Source of the DNA: VXRD01 sp965232265
GTDB taxonomy: Bacteria > Latescibacterota > UBA2968
DNA length: 64,000 bases
Reading direction: 5' to 3'
Assembly: GCA_965232265.1 (NCBI GenBank)
Contig: CBDDPH010000002.1
Coordinates: 496,001-560,000, forward strand
Below, piece by piece: positions 8,582 through 16,094 of this stretch. The notes beneath the pieces were generated by a model. That model was not told where the DNA came from, searched no databases, and saw nothing but the letters and a program-made list of their open reading frames with translations. Numbering within the stretch: the stretch's first letter is position 1; the number at the start of each line of letters is the position of its first letter. A program made the translations under genes and the position numbers.

Positions 8582-8858
8582 CGTAATAGTCCTCTGATCG
8601 CATGATCATTTTTCGCAAGGGTATGGCCCCCATGACGATCAATGTGCAGGCCACGAATCCGTAAATGGCGTAAAATCCAAACCAGCCTTCAACTGGCAAC
8701 TCGCCTTCGGCAAACGTCAGGTACCGATTCACGACGAGGTCGGTCAGGATCAATAAGGCACAACAGACAAAAAAGCATAGAATCAAGCGGCGCACATTGC
8801 CGGGATTGTCAAAAATATGTGGGCGTTCCTTCTCATCGGGATATTCGGAATGGTTCAT
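8574..8858 (-). CDS. small two-helix membrane protein of the Mrp operon
   Basis: 94 residues, hydrophilic N-terminus with PDEKERPHIFDNP, then two membrane helices (about 24-46 and 61-83) and an acidic tail. The ATGA overlap with the stop of the upstream antiporter gene and an 8-bp overlap with the next gene show it is a real member of the operon. I do not recognise the family. Its position between two ND-like subunits suggests a structural or assembly role in the antiporter complex; this is inference. Confidence 0.7.
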   Translation of the reverse strand: MNHSEYPDEKERPHIFDNPGNVRRLILCFFVCCALLILTDLVVNRYLTFAEGELPVEGWFGFYAIYGFVACTLIVMGAIPLRKMIMRSEDYYDE

Positions 8859-10324
8859 GGCATGGCCTCTCCGATCAGGAGCAACAGGTTCAGAACAGGT
8901 TCGGGATAGATATAGAGCACCAGGCAGCCGATGGCTGTAAATGATAAGGGGAGCACACAGGCAAGCGGTGCTTCGTGCAGACCTTCTGCGTGATGGTCAT
9001 TGGTTGCGGACGCAAAAAATGCATAGATGGGAATTGGCAATAAGTAGAGGACATTGAGTAACGAACTCATCAGCAATACCCCTGCCGCGACGTAGCGATG
9101 GGCTTCAACAGAAGCCAGCACCAGATACCACTTGCTCCACGCGCCCGCAAAAGGCGGTATGCCGATAATGCTCAGAGAGCCGATCAAAAAGGCGAACATG
9201 GTAAATGGCATCTGCCGTCCGATGCCCTTCATGTCGCTGATTTCTGTTTTGTGCAAGGCCACCAAGATAGCACCGGCACAGAAGAACAAGGTGATTTTGC
9301 CAAAGGCGTGCGTTACGATGTGCATGCTGCCGCCCAGCACACCCAGATCATTTGCCAGCGACGCGCCCAACACAATGTAGGATAATTGGCTGATTGTGGA
9401 ATACGCCAGTCGCGCTTTCAAGTTGTCTTTTGTCATTGCCACGAGCGATCCCACCAATATGGTGAAGCCAGCGAGATAGGTCAGCCATTCGCTGAGGCCC
9501 GTATCTGAAAGCAACTCTGTACCGAAGAGATACACCACCACTTTCATGATCGTAAATACGCCGGCTTTTACCACGGCTACGGCGTGTAGCAATGCGCTGA
9601 CTGGCGTGGGCGCGACCATTGCCGAGGGCAACCATCGGTGGAAGGGCATTAACGCCGCTTTGCCGGTTCCAAAGGCATAGAGACCGAGCAGGACGATTAC
9701 AATGCCTTCGCTCGCTTTACCAGTTAGGATACCGCCCGGTGCAAATTCCAGCGTGCCGGTCAATTGCCATGTCCACACCATGCCCAGCAACAAAAAACCC
9801 ACCGATGTGCTCATCAAGATGCCCATGTAAATGCGCCCGGCACGCAGGGCTTCTTCGCTGCGGTGGTGCGTTACAAGCGGATATGTCGATAGGGTCAATA
9901 TCTCGTAAAATATGAACAGGGTGAACATGTTGCGGGCAAAAGCCACGCCCAGAGCAGCGGAGATCGCAAATGCGAAGAAGACAAAAAATCGGGTCTGATT
10001 TTCTTCGTGATGCCCGCGCATGTACCCGATGGCATAGATCGTGGTGACAATCCACAAACCCGATGCGATGAGGGCAAATATCATGCCCAATGGCTCTACC
10101 TGAAATGCCAGCGATAGGCCCGGCATGACGTCCAGGACATGCGCGGCGGGTTGTGCGCCGTCCATTACCGCAGGCAGGAGTGAAAGCACAGTGCCAAAGG
10201 TCAATACAGCCGCAATCAATCCAATAGCTTCGCGCACATTGGGGCTGCGCGAGGCCAGGGCGATAAAGGGCATGCCCAAAAGCGGTAACGCAATGGATAG
10301 GAGTATGGCGGTTGATCCACTCAC
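8855..10324 (-). CDS. mrpD: Mrp antiporter subunit D-like (second ND-like subunit)
   Basis: 489 residues from the GTG at 10324, with about 14 membrane helices. Complex I-like segments: RNMFTLFIFYEILTLSTYPLV, ALMPFHRWLPSAMVAPTPVSALLHAVAVVKAG and ARLAYSTISQLSYIVLGASL. The GTG start overlaps the TGA of the preceding gene (GTGA), the usual coupling in this operon. An in-frame extension of 33 residues further upstream lies wholly inside the previous gene and is polar, so it is rejected. It forms part of the H+/Na+ exchanging membrane complex. Confidence 0.88.
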   Translation of the reverse strand: MSGSTAILLSIALPLLGMPFIALASRSPNVREAIGLIAAVLTFGTVLSLLPAVMDGAQPAAHVLDVMPGLSLAFQVEPLGMIFALIASGLWIVTTIYAIGYMRGHHEENQTRFFVFFAFAISAALGVAFARNMFTLFIFYEILTLSTYPLVTHHRSEEALRAGRIYMGILMSTSVGFLLLGMVWTWQLTGTLEFAPGGILTGKASEGIVIVLLGLYAFGTGKAALMPFHRWLPSAMVAPTPVSALLHAVAVVKAGVFTIMKVVVYLFGTELLSDTGLSEWLTYLAGFTILVGSLVAMTKDNLKARLAYSTISQLSYIVLGASLANDLGVLGGSMHIVTHAFGKITLFFCAGAILVALHKTEISDMKGIGRQMPFTMFAFLIGSLSIIGIPPFAGAWSKWYLVLASVEAHRYVAAGVLLMSSLLNVLYLLPIPIYAFFASATNDHHAEGLHEAPLACVLPLSFTAIGCLVLYIYPEPVLNLLLLIGEAMP

Positions 10325-11799
10325 GGCGTTGCCCCTATCAGTAATCCAGCGGCGCGTTGTGCCACATTGACGGTTAAGTCCGTTTGAATACCAAAATACA
10401 ATGTCGCTCCTGTCAAAATCCACATGGAGATCTGCATCATTAACGGTGCTTCCTTTATATTGGCATCGTCATCGGCTTTCTGAAAATATGCCACTTCAAC
10501 CACGCGCCACACATAGACTACGGCGAGCAGGGAACTGAGCAAGGCGAGCAGTGCGACGGGCCACCATCCGGCTTCCAGTGCGGCCAGGATCAAATACCAT
10601 TTGCTGATAAAGCCCACGGTTAAGGGCACGCCAATCAAGCTCAGACCCGCCAGTACAAAAGCCGCCATAGTTATGGGCATGCGTCGCCCAAGGCCTTTCC
10701 AGTCGGCAAGATCAGATGATCCGAGGCGCAATACCGCGCAGCCCACGGCCAAAAATAGGGCGGCTTTCATCAGGGCGTGATTAAACAGGTGAACAATCCC
10801 GCCGGTCAATCCGGTTACGGAAACAAAGCCGATGCCCAGCATCATGTACCCGATTTGCGCTACGCTGGAATAAGCCAATAGCCGCTTTATATTGGTCTGG
10901 TAAATGGCGGATAGGGATGCAACGTAAATCCCGATGAGAGATAGGGGGATTAAAAAGGCATCGAGGTTGAGTTTTTCAAATACAAACTCGGCACCCCATA
11001 CGGTAAATGTGAATCTCAGAAATACGTAGATGGATACTTTTGTCGCTGTTGCAGCCAAAAAAGCCGTGACTAAAGAGGGCGCGTAACAATAGGCATTGGG
11101 CAACCACATGTGCATCGGGAACATCGCCAGTTTGATTAACATCCCTACGGTTAAGAAGGCGAATGCGACTATTGCGGTGCGCGTTTCGAACATGGCGGGC
11201 AAGCGCTGGGATAGATCAAACATATTCAGGGTGCCGGTCATCATGTACATCAAGCCGATGCCAATGACAATAAACGTGGCTCCCAATGTGCCCATGAGGA
11301 GGTATTGATAAGACGCGGTCAATGCGCGCCGGTCGCGTCCCATGGCGATGAGGGTATAGGACGATAGCGATGATATTTCCAGAAATACAAAGACGTTAAA
11401 CGCATCGCCCGTGATTGTAATGCCCATCAGTCCGGTGAGGCAGAGCAGATAAGCTGTATAAAATAAATAATGCTGCTTACCGGAGACTTCATCCACCACG
11501 CTCGGTAGTGCGAAAAACGTCAGCACGGCGGCGATGATCGAAACCAGCAGCAGCACATAAGCGTTGATTGTATCGACGCGGTATTCAATGCCCCAGGGCG
11601 CAATCCATCCGCCTATTGCATACGAGATCACGCCTTCTTCGAGCACGCGGATGAGCAGCATAGATGCTATGCCCAAAGAGGCCAAGCACACGAGAGATGC
11701 AAAAGCCCACACCAGCGTTTTTTGCCGCAATAACACACATAAGGGGGCCGATACAAGGGGTACAACGATCAACAATATGGGCAGATGCATATCAATCAT
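10321..11799 (-). CDS. mrpD: Mrp antiporter subunit D-like (first ND-like subunit)
   Basis: 492 residues, about 14 membrane helices. Diagnostic segments are DAFNVFVFLEISSLSSYTLIAMG, the helix with KLAMFPMHMWLPNAYCYAPS, and IKRLLAYSSVAQIGYMMLGIG. The lysine and histidine residues in these helices are the proton path in related complex I subunits. It starts 8 bp before the end of mrpC. A second ATG four codons in (MHLPILL) is an alternative start. It is one of three paralogous pump subunits in this operon. Confidence 0.88.
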   Translation of the reverse strand: MIDMHLPILLIVVPLVSAPLCVLLRQKTLVWAFASLVCLASLGIASMLLIRVLEEGVISYAIGGWIAPWGIEYRVDTINAYVLLLVSIIAAVLTFFALPSVVDEVSGKQHYLFYTAYLLCLTGLMGITITGDAFNVFVFLEISSLSSYTLIAMGRDRRALTASYQYLLMGTLGATFIVIGIGLMYMMTGTLNMFDLSQRLPAMFETRTAIVAFAFLTVGMLIKLAMFPMHMWLPNAYCYAPSLVTAFLAATATKVSIYVFLRFTFTVWGAEFVFEKLNLDAFLIPLSLIGIYVASLSAIYQTNIKRLLAYSSVAQIGYMMLGIGFVSVTGLTGGIVHLFNHALMKAALFLAVGCAVLRLGSSDLADWKGLGRRMPITMAAFVLAGLSLIGVPLTVGFISKWYLILAALEAGWWPVALLALLSSLLAVVYVWRVVEVAYFQKADDDANIKEAPLMMQISMWILTGATLYFGIQTDLTVNVAQRAAGLLIGATP

Positions 11800-12148
11800 T
11801 CACGCGGTCCTGTTCTATGATTTCATCTTCCTCAATTGTATCATAAGCTTCTCCAATTCGCACGACGAGTGCCAAACCCAAGGAGAGGGTTGCGATGCCC
11901 ACGACAATTGCCGTCAGGATGAGTACATGGGGCAATGGGTTGGAATATGCGTCAATGCCTTCACCCAAAATGGGCGCAGTACCTCCGCTGACCTTTCCCA
12001 CAGTGATATAGAGCAAGAAAACCGAGACTTGAAAGATGCTCAGTCCAATCAATTTTTTGACGAGATTGGGGCGTGCAATGGCGGTGTACAATCCAATCAT
12101 CATCAAGACCATGCAGGCCCAGTAGTTGAATAATCCGACAGAGATCAT
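11792..12148 (-). CDS. mrpC: Mrp antiporter subunit C (NuoK-like)
   Basis: 118 residues with three membrane helices, equivalent to NuoK of complex I. The conserved third-helix region PLPHVLILTAIVVGIATLSLGLAL is clear and ends in an acidic tail (EEDEIIEQD). It is translationally coupled to mrpB upstream (4-bp overlap) and to the first ND-like gene downstream. It belongs to the membrane complex that exchanges Na+ for H+. Confidence 0.92.
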   Translation of the reverse strand: MISVGLFNYWACMVLMMIGLYTAIARPNLVKKLIGLSIFQVSVFLLYITVGKVSGGTAPILGEGIDAYSNPLPHVLILTAIVVGIATLSLGLALVVRIGEAYDTIEEDEIIEQDRVND

Positions 12149-12570
12149 CTCAGTCGCCTCCGACCCGCAAAAGAAAAAAAGATGGCTATCATTACGGCGG
12201 CTACGGTAATACCCACGCCGAGTTCGACCAGAAAGATGCCCAGGTGTTGTCCGTGCGGTGGGTCGGCCGGATCCAGAGCCGTGTAGTCCAGAAAGTTGTA
12301 ACCGAGAAATAGGGAGATCAATCCCGTGCCTGCATAGAGCAAGACGCCGAGTGCGACGAGTGTTTCAATGATGCGGGGTTTTACAATTTGTTTTGCGGCT
12401 TGCAGGCCAAAAATAAGCGCGTAGAGCACGACTGCTGCGGCAAAAATCACACCGGCTTGAAATCCTCCGCCGGGTCCGAAGTCGCCGTGAAATTGCACGT
12501 AGAGCGCGAATAACAATATCGGAGGGATTAACCACTTGCCCACTACTCGGGGAATACCCTGATGTTTCAT
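12145..12570 (-). CDS. mrpB: Mrp antiporter subunit B
   Basis: 141 residues with four membrane helices. The MrpB signature YVQFHGDFGPGGGFQAGV sits at about residues 24-41, followed by the second half with GTGLISLFLG and a C-terminal helix rich in V and A ending in RRRLR. It overlaps its neighbours by 4 bp on both sides. The order (E, F, G, DUF4040/MbhE, B, C, D) matches Mrp operons in which MrpA is split. Confidence 0.93.
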   Translation of the reverse strand: MKHQGIPRVVGKWLIPPILLFALYVQFHGDFGPGGGFQAGVIFAAAVVLYALIFGLQAAKQIVKPRIIETLVALGVLLYAGTGLISLFLGYNFLDYTALDPADPPHGQHLGIFLVELGVGITVAAVMIAIFFSFAGRRRLR

Positions 12571-13112
12571 TGCCCGTCCTCCTTGCGCCAGATGTATCCC
12601 AGGAGCAATATTACACCAACACCAGCCGTAAAAATCACGGTTACTTCACCCAGTGTATCGTATCCCCGGTAGCTCGCCAATACCGATGTTACAATGTTGG
12701 GGATTCCCATTTCTTCTCCCGATTTTTCAATATAGTGATCGGCAACGTGTGTGTGAACGGGCGCATTGGGATCGCCGAACATCGGCATGTCCAGTGTGCC
12801 GTAAATAAGCACGCTGCCCGTAATGAGTACGACGAGTAGTGCCAATGCATTATTTTTTTGAGCAACTTTTTCTTTGTGCGTGGTCAATGATAGGGTGCCC
12901 AGCAGAAGCACAGTTGATACACCGGCTCCGACAGCCGCTTCAGTAAATGCGACATCGACGGCGTCCAGCAATGTAAATACGATAGCCGCGAGGAAGCTGA
13001 ATATGCCGAGCATCATTGCGGCCATAAACAAATTGTGCATTCGGGAAACCGCAATCGCGAGTACTATCATAAAAGACAGCAGGGCGATGTCCAGAATTTC
13101 AGTCATGCTCAT
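12567..13112 (-). CDS. MrpA C-terminal-like subunit (DUF4040/MbhD plus MbhE)
   Basis: About 181 residues from the ATG at 13112, chosen because AAAGGGA lies five bases before it; an ATG two codons further in is possible. Residues ~10-80 match the DUF4040/MbhD domain (helices around ALLSFMIVLAIAVSRMHNLF and DVAFTEAAVGAGVSTVLLLGTL). The second part has two helices with a loop containing RGYDTLGEVTVIFTAGVGVILLLG, typical of MbhE. These two domains form the C-terminal end of full-length MrpA, so here MrpA is divided between this protein and an ND-like subunit. Confidence 0.85.
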   Translation of the reverse strand: MSMTEILDIALLSFMIVLAIAVSRMHNLFMAAMMLGIFSFLAAIVFTLLDAVDVAFTEAAVGAGVSTVLLLGTLSLTTHKEKVAQKNNALALLVVLITGSVLIYGTLDMPMFGDPNAPVHTHVADHYIEKSGEEMGIPNIVTSVLASYRGYDTLGEVTVIFTAGVGVILLLGYIWRKEDGQ

Positions 13113-13431
13113 TTTTCCCTTTGTTGTCGGGGTCGCCAACAAATGGCTTGAGGCCCGACGTCAATGCCGCTTTGCCTACCGCGTGGGTCGATGTGGGGCT
13201 GGTGAGGAGCAATATCGCCAGAATCATTACCAGTTTTACTGTGATCATTGTCAGGCCGCCCTGAAACATCAATCCTATGAGAACGAGGCTGGCTCCCAGT
13301 GTGTCGGTAATACCACCGCCGTGCATACGGCTGTAAAAATCGGGTAAGCGCAACAGGCCCAGGCCACCTATCATGCACAGAATACATCCCGGGATGAGGC
13401 AAATCCAGCTCAATATATCGACAATCGTCAT
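13099..13431 (-). CDS. mrpG: Mrp antiporter subunit G
   Basis: 110 residues with three membrane helices. Conserved MrpG landmarks: GGLGLLRLPDFYSRMHGGGITDTLGASLVLIG. The C-terminal ~30 residues are hydrophilic and variable. It overlaps mrpF by 4 bp at its start and the next gene by about 14 bp at its end. Confidence 0.93.
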   Translation of the reverse strand: MTIVDILSWICLIPGCILCMIGGLGLLRLPDFYSRMHGGGITDTLGASLVLIGLMFQGGLTMITVKLVMILAILLLTSPTSTHAVGKAALTSGLKPFVGDPDNKGKNEHD

Positions 13432-13718
13432 GGTGTTTGGGTCCTGTTTTGTTCTTCGGGATCGGCACCCAAATCATTATAGGTCACAAATTTTAGAACG
13501 GCCAATGTGCCGATAAAGTTGATCAAGACATAAATAAGAGCGAGATCCAGAAAATCGGGCCGGTCAGTTAAAAATCCGAGTACAGCAATAAATAATACGG
13601 TTTTGGTGCCAAACATATTTACCGATAGGATGCGATCGTACACAGTTGGTCCCAATAGGGCGCGGCAAAGTGCCAGTCCCATGGTGACCAATATGCCGAT
13701 CATTGCCGCAATAAACAT
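13428..13718 (-). CDS. mrpF: Mrp antiporter subunit F
   Basis: 96 residues with three membrane helices. Family features are the segment RALLGPTVYDRILSVNMFGTKT and the third helix LDLALIYVLINFIGTLAVLKF. It begins one base after the stop of mrpE and overlaps mrpG. It is part of the small-subunit group of the Mrp complex. Confidence 0.93.
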   Translation of the reverse strand: MFIAAMIGILVTMGLALCRALLGPTVYDRILSVNMFGTKTVLFIAVLGFLTDRPDFLDLALIYVLINFIGTLAVLKFVTYNDLGADPEEQNRTQTP

Positions 13719-13719
13719 C

Positions 13720-14199
13720 TCATCGCTCCAGTGCCGTCGTCACGCGGCGGTCCATATCGCCGCTCTGTACATCGTCAGCGGCTTCTTTTGTCAGGGCATG
13801 TACCACAATATCTTCTTCGTCCAGGTCGAGTGATACGGTGCCGGGGGTCAGGGTTATTGAATTGGCAAAAATGACGCGACAAAGATCGGTTTTTTGCGTT
13901 CCCCTTACGCGCACTATGCGCGGGGCAATGGGCAATCTGGGATTCAAAATGCGTTTTGCCACGTCGATATTCGCCTTGATAATGGCCCAGGCCAGCCACG
14001 GAATATACACAACCATGTGTCGGGCCAGATTAATCTGGATCCCTTCTTCATCTACAATATCCAGACGTCCCGCCAGATAAACGACAAAAGTGCAGGACAA
14101 TATACCCATGGTGAGGACCAGCGCGTGTTCAAGCGTATAATGTCCAGACAAGAGCAGCCAGAGGGTAAATGACAAAACGAAAAAAAAGATGTATCGCAT
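13720..14199 (-). CDS. mrpE: Mrp antiporter subunit E
   Basis: 159 residues from the ATG at 14199, which follows GAGGT by six bases. A longer in-frame start at 14307 is rejected because the added 36 residues are polar and run across the type B dispersed palindrome. Two N-terminal helices (MRYIFFFVLSFTLWLLLSG) precede the conserved soluble part with PRIVRVRGTQKTDL, FANSITLTPGTVSLDLDEEDIVVHAL. It is the first gene of the ten-gene antiporter operon. No convincing promoter was seen in the ~130 bp upstream, apart from AT-rich DNA beyond the repeat. Confidence 0.9.
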   Translation of the reverse strand: MRYIFFFVLSFTLWLLLSGHYTLEHALVLTMGILSCTFVVYLAGRLDIVDEEGIQINLARHMVVYIPWLAWAIIKANIDVAKRILNPRLPIAPRIVRVRGTQKTDLCRVIFANSITLTPGTVSLDLDEEDIVVHALTKEAADDVQSGDMDRRVTTALER

Positions 14200-14218
14200 A
14201 CAGACCTCGAGTGAAAGC

Positions 14219-14257
14219 GGTGAGACGTGAGAGGGGGTAGGGTGGGGTCGTCTCACC
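14219..14257. repeat. dispersed palindromic element type B (copy 2)
   Basis: Perfect 9-bp arms GGTGAGACG and CGTCTCACC around a G-rich centre. It matches the reverse complement of 3235-3267 with insertions in the centre. It lies 20 bp upstream of mrpE. Confidence 0.7.
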
Positions 14258-14321
14258 TTTTCCCTCTTTCCTCTCACGGCCTTTTTCCCTGCTTGAGAGT
14301 GAAACACGATGGGAAAGGCAC

Positions 14322-14349
14322 AAAAAACCCATTCGTTCGCCCGAATGGG
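14322..14349 (-). terminator. intrinsic terminator, probably for the nqr-apbE-nqrM operon
   Basis: The stem CCCATTCG/CGAATGGG with a six-base loop is followed on the minus strand by TTTTTT. Minus-strand transcripts arriving here come from nqrM and would first run antisense across the small plus-strand gene at 14480-14779. Confidence 0.75.
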
Positions 14350-14479
14350 GGGATGTGCGAACTGTCTTATTTAATATTTTTCAACGCAAAAAATCAAGCG
14401 AAATATCTCATCGCGTCTTATCTTGTAGGCGGGTTATTTATTATTGTGCAACAATTTAATTAATAGAAAGGTACATTTG

Positions 14480-14779
14480 GTGTCAACTATTCTGATCGCA
14501 TATCTATTTACAGCACTCGTTTTTGGATTTTTTCTCTATTATTTTGTTTGGCGAAATCGCTATGTGACGCAGATTCGCCTGTCTGTTTACAAAGTTGAAG
14601 GGCGGGTTGTGAGTATTGAGCGCGTGGTGAGGGAGATTCAGGTGAATGAGCATCGGGATCTGCTGGCATTAAAACGCATTGAGTGGAAGGTTATTTACAA
14701 AGACCGGGATGACAATCTCTGCGAGACCTGCTGCCGTGTTAAAGATGGACAACTGGACTGGCATCCGCCGCTGAGTTGA
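14480..14779 (+). CDS. small membrane-anchored protein, unknown function
   Basis: 99 residues from the GTG at 14480, eight bases after AGAAAGGT (a TTG one codon earlier is possible). The N-terminus is a single membrane helix (ILIAYLFTALVFGFFLYYFVW), followed by a basic, beta-rich soluble domain with RLSVYKVEGRVVSIERVVREI and a pair of cysteines (ETCCRV). I do not recognise the family. It is the only plus-strand gene between the Mrp and Nqr operons and converges on nqrM with three bases between the stops. Confidence 0.6.
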   Translation: MSTILIAYLFTALVFGFFLYYFVWRNRYVTQIRLSVYKVEGRVVSIERVVREIQVNEHRDLLALKRIEWKVIYKDRDDNLCETCCRVKDGQLDWHPPLS

Positions 14780-14782
14780 CAA

Positions 14783-15007
14783 TCACACCTTTTCCGCGAT
14801 AGAGACGGTGGTCTGGTCTTGTTGCGCTTTTTTGCGACGTGGGCATGTAAAGCAGGCAGAGTCTTCGTCGAGGCTCTGTTCAGGGGTTTCTAAGACGTCG
14901 CCACAACAACTCTGCTGCTTTTTTTTGTATTGGGCAAATGTCAATGCACCTGCCATAAACGCAAATGCTATGATGAGAAAGATCGTCGCTGTTAATATTG
15001 TTTCCAT
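14783..15007 (-). CDS. nqrM: Nqr maturation protein NqrM
   Basis: 74 residues from the ATG at 15007 (AAGG eight bases upstream). One N-terminal membrane helix (TATIFLIIAFAFMAGALTFA) is followed by a basic KKK and a cysteine-rich tail: CC at about 34-35, then C..C (CFTC). NqrM is needed to mature the Nqr complex, with conserved cysteines implicated in delivering iron to the centre between NqrD and NqrE. The spacing of the cysteines and its place after apbE at the end of the nqr operon support this assignment. Confidence 0.85.
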   Translation of the reverse strand: METILTATIFLIIAFAFMAGALTFAQYKKKQQSCCGDVLETPEQSLDEDSACFTCPRRKKAQQDQTTVSIAEKV

Positions 15008-15017
15008 TGTGGAATCC

Positions 15018-16017
15018 TTATTTGAACAATGCCTCAAAACTATTCGTCATTTTTTCTTCGAACCCATCCCCCTGTCGTATAATCATAAATACGGCGAGAT
15101 TGTGTTTTTCGGCATAAGCAAATCCCGTTTCTGGTCCCATTACGTTGATCGCTGTTGCCAGTCCATCGGCATAGGCACAGCTTTTGTGTAGTACTGTTAC
15201 GGATGCCAGGGCATGCGTTATGGGGCGTCCGGTACGCGGGTCAATGGTGTGGGAATACCGCACGCCGTCGCGTTCAAAATAGTTGTGGTAATCGCCCGAT
15301 GTCGCCATGGACATGTTGTTCAGGACGAGTGCTTTTTGTAGTTCGCCCTGTCCCGCGGGGCTTGCAATGCCTATCCGCCAGAGTTGTCTGAGGTGATTGT
15401 GTCCCTTTGTCCGCAGTTCGCCACCGATTTCGATAAAATAGCGATTGATGCCCAAACTGTCCAGATAACTCGCTATGCGATCTACGCCAAATCCCTTGGC
15501 GATTGCGGATAAGTCGCAATAGATTTCGGGTCGTTCTTTTTTTATGGCGGGAGCAGATAGGTTAATGTGAATTTTTTTATAGCCGACCAGTGCTCTGTGA
15601 GCTTCAATTGAGTCGGGGGATGGTACGCGCTCGGGGATGGCGTTGGGTCCAAACCCCCAAAGGTTGACCAGCGGCCCAATGGTGACGTCAAACGCGCCGT
15701 CGGACCAGGTGCTGATTTCACGCGCGATGTGTAAAACATAAGCAAAGTCCGATGAGACTGCAAACCAGTCTGTTGAAGGCGAGCGGTTGAATTGGGTGAT
15801 TTCAGAGTTGTCCCGATAAGTGGACATCTGGCGATTGACTTCTTCCAATCGCAGCATTGATTTCTCGGTCCAATACATCCGCGTCAAGAGGTTGGTCTTT
15901 TTGGATGATTTTGACCTGAAACGTCGTTCCCATCGTCGAACCGGAAATCGTTGTCAGATGATCCTGACAACCGATAATAGCGGAGATCAAGATTGGAAGG
16001 AAGCAACGCCATCGCAT
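15018..16017 (-). pseudogene. apbE: ApbE, FAD:protein FMN transferase, interrupted by a frameshift
   Basis: ApbE transfers FMN from FAD to a Thr in NqrB and NqrC. Two overlapping frames encode one protein. The first, from the ATG at 16017, has a lipoprotein signal (lipobox IIGC), then GSTMGTTFQVK and LDREINAAI, and runs into a stop at 15802. The second frame continues with LEEVNRQMSTYRDNSEITQFN, the flavin-site strand AFDVTIGPLVNLWGFG, DLSAIAKGFGVD and HTIDPRTGRPI, the expected rest of ApbE. Skipping a single base near 15847-15852 joins them as NAALEEVN with normal family spacing. Either there is a one-base insertion, a sequencing error, or recoding. Apart from the shift the protein looks complete. 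Confidence 0.85.
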
Positions 16018-16029
16018 ATTGTATCTCAA

Positions 16030-16066
16030 TAAAGAAAAGCGGAGGCCAGCACTGCGGCACTCCGCT
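16030..16066 (-). terminator. terminator-like hairpin between nqrF and apbE
   Basis: On the minus strand AGCGGAG and CTCCGCT (7 bp, 15-base loop) are followed by TTTCTTTA. It sits after the nqrF stop and before the apbE start, so it may reduce apbE-nqrM expression relative to the six pump subunits. Confidence 0.55.
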
Positions 16067-16094
16067 ATCTATAGTTTACTGTGTGGTTAAATGC

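Noticed and set aside
10325..10423. In-frame N-terminal extension of the second ND-like Mrp subunit
   Set aside because: It lies entirely within the previous gene, is polar, and the GTG at 10324 forms a GTGA overlap with the stop of that gene.
14200..14307. Longer mrpE start adding 36 residues
   Set aside because: The added part is basic and polar and runs through a dispersed palindrome; GAGGT precedes the ATG at 14199.
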